NCBI GenBank assembly: GCA_013694495.1
Contig: JACDCH010000499.1
Coordinates: 1-7,659 of the forward strand
DNA from: Acidimicrobiia bacterium
GTDB lineage: Bacteria > Actinomycetota > Acidimicrobiia > Acidimicrobiales > JACDCH01
Length of the DNA stretch: 7,659 nt
Reading direction: 5' to 3'
Below the pieces are notes generated by a model, which made no database searches, was not told the origin of the DNA, and saw only the letters and a program-made list of their open reading frames with translations. Below, piece after piece: positions 4,574 through 7,659 of the stretch. Numbering within the stretch: position 1 is the stretch's first letter; each line of letters opens with the position of its first letter. A program made the translations under genes and the position numbers.

Positions 4574-6542
4574 TCAGACGTCCCGGTTCGACGTGGCGAT
4601 GCTCACGAGGCTGGGGCGGTCGGTGATGGACAGGGCGCCCGCGAGCGCGGGGCGCAGCTCGTCAGCCGACCGGACTGCGAACCCGGCCGCACCGCAGGAG
4701 GTGGCGAACTGGGCGAAGTCGGGGTTGACGAGCTCTGTCTGCCACACCGGCCGGATGGCCCCGAGCTGCTCGCGACTGATCTTGGCCAGCTCGCCGTTGT
4801 CGAGCACCACGTGAGTGAGGGGGAAGCCCTCCTTGACAGCGTGGTGACCTCGGCCAGGTACTGGCCGAGGCCGCCGTCGCCCGAGATCGACACCACCTGG
4901 CGGCCCGAGCCCGCTCGCCGCACCGCCACCGATGCGCCCAGCGCGGCGGGCAGGGCGAAGCCGATGGACCCGAGGTAGCCCGACATCAGGACGTCCTGGC
5001 GGCCGCGGCACTCGAAGAAGTGCCCGAAGCTGTAGGTGTTGTTGCCGACGTCCACGGCGATCACGGCGTCGTCGGGGACGAGCTCGCCGAGGACCTCGAA
5101 GACCAGCGCGGGCTGGAGGCGCCCGTGGGCGTCGACGAGGTCACGGCGGGACACCTTCTCGGCCCGCCAGCGTCGCCACCGGGTCGCGATCGCCTGGCGC
5201 GCTTCGGGTCGATCGACGGCAAGGAGCGACGCCTGCAGCTCCGCCACGGTCCGGGCGATGTCGCCCCACAGGGGAACCTCGACAGGGTGGAACTTGCCGA
5301 GGATCATCGGGTCGAGGTCGACCTGGATGGTCGGCACCCAGGTCGGGATCGAGGTGTGGTTCGAGAACGACGCGCCGAGCACGAGGAGGCAGTCGGCCGT
5401 GGCGACCGTCTGGCTCGCCACCGGGATACCCGACCGGCCGAGCACGCCACAGCCGAGCGAGTGGTCGTCGGGGAAGGTGCCCTTGGCCTTGAAGGTCGAG
5501 ATCACGGGGGCATCGAGGTGCTCGGCCAGCGCCATGACCTCGTCACGGTGAGGCCGGGCTCCGTTCCCGACGACGATGGCAGGACGCTCGGCCGTCCGCA
5601 GGAGCTCGACGGCGCGCGCCAGCTCGTCGGGTGGCGGTGCGATCCCGGTCGCGGCGAGGCGACCGGAGCGCGGGCGGGCCGGCGGGTCCTCGACCCCGGG
5701 CAGCTCCTGCACGTTGTCGGGAAGCACGAGGTGGGCGACGTCGCGCATGACGATCGCGTGCTTCATCGCCAGCGCGGCGAGCTCGGTGGCGTTGCCCGGG
5801 TGGAGGATCGTCTGGCCCCATTCGGCGACCGCGTCGAACGCCTTCTCGAGCGGCAGCTCCTGGAAGGTGCCGGGCCCGATCACCTGGGTCTGCACCTGCC
5901 CCGTGAGCGCCAGCACGGGGATGCGGTCGACCTTGGCGTCCCAGAGACCGGTCAGCAGGTTCGCGGCGCCGGGGCCGGCATGGAGAAGCAGGCCGCCGGA
6001 CGACCGGTGAGCTTGGCGTAGCCCGAGGCCGCGAAGGCGGCGGCGCCTTCGTGGCGGATGCCGACGTAGGTGAGACGGCCGTCGGCCTCCGCCTTGCGGA
6101 GCGCGTCGGCCATGCCGAGGTTCGAGTGGCCGACCATCCCGAACACGGCCTCGAGGCCCCACTCGCACAGGACGTCGACCACCTGATCCATGAGGCTCGT
6201 GCGCACCTCGTGCGGGGGGACCGCGATCTCGATCGAGGCATCGTCGTCTTCGACCGGTCGCACTGCATACGGCGTCGCCGAATCGCGGAAGCCGGGCGGA
6301 GGTTCGCCACTGGTCGGCTCGTACTGGTAGGCGTGCCACGGGCAGATCAGCCAGCCGTCGTCGAGCTGCCCGTCGCCGAGGGGTCCCCCCTGGTGCGGGC
6401 ACCGGTTGTCGAGGGCCGACCACGAGCCGTCCTCACCGTGGACCACGCACACCGCCCGGTCGCCCGCCACCACGGTCGCCACCCGGCCCGCCGGGATGGC
6501 CGGGCGCGCGACCCGGGCCCAGACCAGTTGCTCGCTCGTCAT
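4574..6542 (-). CDS. Rieske [2Fe-2S]-thiamine-diphosphate enzyme fusion (pyruvate oxidase/acetolactate synthase-like), two frameshifts
   Basis: ATG 6542 follows a GGAGGAG SD (6547-6553). Residues 1-110 are a Rieske domain with CPH (Cys48, His50) and CPWH (Cys67, His70) cluster ligands. Residues 115 onward are a thiamine-diphosphate enzyme: Pyr domain with catalytic Glu165 (RHEGAAAFAASGYAKLTG) and AGPGAANLLTGLWDAKVDR, a central domain (ERPAIVVGNGARPHRDEVMA), and a PP domain with the GDG...N cofactor motif (ISGDGGLGQYLAEV, then VLDNGELAKIS, about residues 554-585). The motif around GQVQTQVIGPGTFQELPLEK resembles PoxB-type pyruvate oxidases. Total length is about 656 residues. Two single missing bases break it, near 5979-5982 and 4838-4844 (GCTGTC expected after ACCACG); both neighbouring frames continue the same protein perfectly, so assembly error is likely. 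It probably decarboxylates a 2-oxo acid and passes electrons to the iron-sulfur cluster; the substrate is unknown. Confidence 0.88.
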
Positions 6543-6682
6543 CTCGCTCCTCCGTGTCGGTACCGATTCGTCCGAGATCGCCCTGCCCCCGTTACAGGGA
6601 CGACCGACGGCGGGCCACCTCCCCCGAGCGTCATCTGCAACGGCGGCCCGGATGCGTCGGACCGCGAACGGTGCGAGGGTAC

Positions 6683-6952
6683 GTGGCCTCTTGCGGTGGT
6701 GCCGTCGCAGCCGACGGCGCCATCGCCGCCATCGCCGTCGAGCTCGGCTCGGTCGCCGGCGCTCCCCTCTCGATCCCGACCGCGGCTGCGGCCGCGGCCG
6801 CCGTCATCGGCTCTTCGCGTCCGGCATGGCCCTACGCCAACTGCATGGAGGCCGCGGGCAAGCCCGACGAGGCCGCCCGGATGCGTCAGCAGATGGAGCA
6901 GCTGCTACTCGAGGTCGACGAGCTCGAGCAGCGCCTCAACGCTGCGCACTGA
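6683..6952 (+). CDS. Small hypothetical protein with C-terminal coiled coil
   Basis: The frame is open from 6554 to TGA 6950-6952. GTG 6683 (or GTG 6671) is the likeliest start, giving about 89 residues; a GAGGG close before 6683 is a weak SD. The N-terminal part is small and hydrophobic (VAADGAIAAIAVELGSVAGA, then an alanine run), followed by SSRPAWPYANCMEAAG and a charged heptad-like helix (DEAARMRQQMEQLLLEVDEL, EQRLNAAH). Third codon positions are almost all G or C in the helix, and a 28-nt hairpin follows the stop by 12 bp, both supporting a real gene. I do not recognise a family. It is divergent from the Rieske-TPP gene; 6543-6670 between them shows no further gene. Confidence 0.5.
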   Translation: MASCGGAVAADGAIAAIAVELGSVAGAPLSIPTAAAAAAAVIGSSRPAWPYANCMEAAGKPDEAARMRQQMEQLLLEVDELEQRLNAAH

Positions 6953-6964
6953 GCACTGACGATC

Positions 6965-6992
6965 AACGGCGGCGCGCTCGCGCGCTGCCGTT
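6965..6992 (+). terminator. 12-bp hairpin after the coiled-coil protein gene
   Basis: AACGGCGGCGCG (6965-6976) pairs with CGCGCTGCCGTT (6981-6992) as a 12-bp stem (one G-U) with loop CTCG. It begins 12 bp after the stop at 6952. There is no run of T afterwards (TTGGTGG is replaced by GG after the stem), so it is a terminator-like hairpin rather than a textbook intrinsic terminator. Confidence 0.65.
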
Positions 6993-6995
6993 GGT

Positions 6996-7022
6996 GGTGA
7001 TGCACCGGGCGCGGTGATGCAC
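6996..7022. repeat. Short direct repeat GGTGATGCAC x2
   Basis: GGTGATGCAC occurs at 6996-7005 and 7013-7022, a 17-bp period, in the spacer before the lysine-rich gene. The perfect palindrome TGCACCGGTGCA (7073-7084) shares the TGCACC/GGTGCA core. These could be regulator sites, but the function is unsupported beyond the pattern. Confidence 0.35.
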
Positions 7023-7072
7023 GAGTAGCCGTCTCCACAGCAGCGTGCGTCACCCCTCCCGGCGGTGGACGC

Positions 7073-7084
7073 TGCACCGGTGCA
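7073..7084. promoter_or_regulatory. Perfect 12-nt palindrome, possible operator
   Basis: TGCACC/GGTGCA is a perfect inverted repeat located 106 bp upstream of the lysine-rich gene. It is isolated from coding sequence and near two GGTGATGCAC direct repeats. A 12-nt palindrome in GC-rich DNA can occur by chance. Confidence 0.25.
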
Positions 7085-7190
7085 CCTCCGTCCGCCGGGA
7101 CGGCTCGTGAAGGGACCGTTCGGCGAAGGCGCTGGCGCGGCCGGTCGATCCGTAGGACGATGGGTCGATCCCCCAACGGAGGAGTTGGCC

Positions 7191-7304
7191 ATGCCCGACC
7201 GTGCACCGCAGAAGCCGAGCGAGAAGAAGCCCGGCAAGTCGCTGAAGGAGAAGCGCGACGCGAAGCAGGCGAAGAAGGCGGGTAAGAAGGGCTACGGGGG
7301 CTGA
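7191..7304 (+). CDS. Small lysine-rich basic protein, 37 aa
   Basis: ATG 7191 has a strong GGAGGAG SD (7178-7184) with a 6-bp spacer. The 37-residue product begins MPDRAPQKPSEKKPGKSLKE and ends KKGYGG. It has eleven lysines and two arginines against four acidic residues, a net charge of about +9, no hydrophobic core and no cysteine, so it is probably disordered or a single helix that binds nucleic acid or another polyanion. It is too short for a domain call and I know no function. A TAGGAC at 7153-7158 could serve as a -10 element. It is followed after 70 bp by a LuxR-type regulator gene in the same direction. Confidence 0.75.
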   Translation: MPDRAPQKPSEKKPGKSLKEKRDAKQAKKAGKKGYGG

Positions 7305-7374
7305 CGCTCGGAGGCGGCGCCGCCGCTCGAGCTGAACCCGCAGCGGGCGGGGTCCAGGGAGGTACCGTTCGGCC

Positions 7375-7659
7375 ATGCCACCGGGCGCGGTCGCGCCGGC
7401 TGCTTCGTGGCCGCTGGTCGGGAGGGGGCGCGAGCTCGACCTGCTGACCCTCAGCCTCGGCACCCGCCGGGGTCGCGGCGGTGGCGCGGTGCTGGTGGGT
7501 CCGCCCGGCGTCGGCAAGACCCGGCTCGCCGCCGAGGCAAGGGCGCTGGCCACCCGCAACGGGTGGGTGTGCCTCCAGGCGGTGCCGTCGGTCGGGGCGG
7601 CGACGATCCCGCTCGGCGCCCTGGCGTCGGTGGTGGGCGCCGCGGCCGAGGGTGGGGGG
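7375..7659 (+). CDS. AAA ATPase / LuxR-type transcriptional regulator, N-terminal part (cut by window end)
   Basis: From ATG 7375 the frame stays open to the window edge, 95 residues. After a short Ala/Pro leader come LVGRGRELDLLTLSL (about residues 14-28), the usual VGRxxEL opening of AAA_16-type ATPase domains, and Walker A GPPGVGKT at residues 42-49, followed by RLAAEARALA. This arrangement opens the large LuxR-family regulators (STAND-type ATPase, helical repeats, C-terminal helix-turn-helix). A GGGAGG lies 12 bp upstream (7357-7362), somewhat distant. The output domain is outside the window, so a kinase- or cyclase-linked ATPase cannot be excluded. It is the same broad family as the broken ATPase at 3681-4340. 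Confidence 0.85.
   Translation, partial: MPPGAVAPAASWPLVGRGRELDLLTLSLGTRRGRGGGAVLVGPPGVGKTRLAAEARALATRNGWVCLQAVPSVGAATIPLGALASVVGAAAEGGG

Noticed and set aside
5020..6021. A 333-codon plus-strand ORF rich in Arg, Gly, Asp and Val
   Set aside because: It is antisense to the Rieske-TPP gene, whose motifs are unmistakable; long antisense frames are usual in GC-rich DNA.
6406..7017. A 203-codon plus-strand ORF overlapping the coiled-coil gene
   Set aside because: Arg-rich shadow frame; the alternative frame to 6952 has better third-position GC and a helix pattern, and is followed by a hairpin.
1..7659. CRISPR array or retron/toxin-antitoxin system
   Set aside because: No regularly spaced repeats, reverse transcriptase motif or convincing toxin-antitoxin pair was seen on either strand.

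Overview
This is a GC-rich window whose codons strongly prefer G or C at the third position. GTG starts are common, SD sequences of the GGAGG type precede the clear genes, and a LuxR-type AAA regulator begins at the right edge. Together these suggest an actinobacterium, possibly of the Acidimicrobiia; the class is a guess. No RNA gene or marker here settles the taxonomy.

The left part (about 1-3220) is a worn metal-response and mobile-DNA region. From left to right it holds: the N-terminal part of a CsoR-family metal repressor (minus) with a GC-rich palindromic operator; a putative membrane-protein reading frame (plus); a 58-residue membrane-type protein (minus); a 49-residue, seven-cysteine desulforedoxin/metallothionein-like protein (minus) with a MerR-type promoter having a 20-bp spacer; the divergent, frameshifted and truncated merR gene; a second, truncated and frameshifted csoR copy fused tail-to-tail to it, with its own operator; and a two-gene unit (minus) in which a membrane protein with an extracytoplasmic domain overlaps by 4 bp a class III adenylate cyclase fused to a YHS metal-binding domain. 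Next comes the C-terminal end of a large serine recombinase (plus), whose last codons lie inside a copy of the 3' half of an initiator tRNA-Met. That copy is a likely attachment-site scar.

The middle part (about 3358-4543) is made of joined gene pieces: the C-terminal half of a cation-efflux-type transporter joined to the N-terminal half of an AAA ATPase (minus), backed against a cupin C-terminal fragment (plus). The right part (4574-7659) looks more like ordinary chromosome. It has a large Rieske-thiamine-diphosphate enzyme fusion (minus), a small coiled-coil protein (plus) followed by a strong hairpin, a 37-residue lysine-rich protein (plus), and the start of an AAA/LuxR-type regulator (plus) cut by the window end.

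A property of the whole window is that conserved reading frames are broken again and again by net single-base shifts, mostly in short G or C runs (near 685, 1383, 1556, 2850, 3055, 3760, 4842 and 5981). Where the protein is otherwise complete (Rieske-TPP enzyme, membrane protein), I suspect indel errors in the assembly. Where the gene is also truncated (merR, second csoR, recombinase, transporter, ATPase, cupin), true decay is more likely. Several products below are therefore described as frame-corrected.
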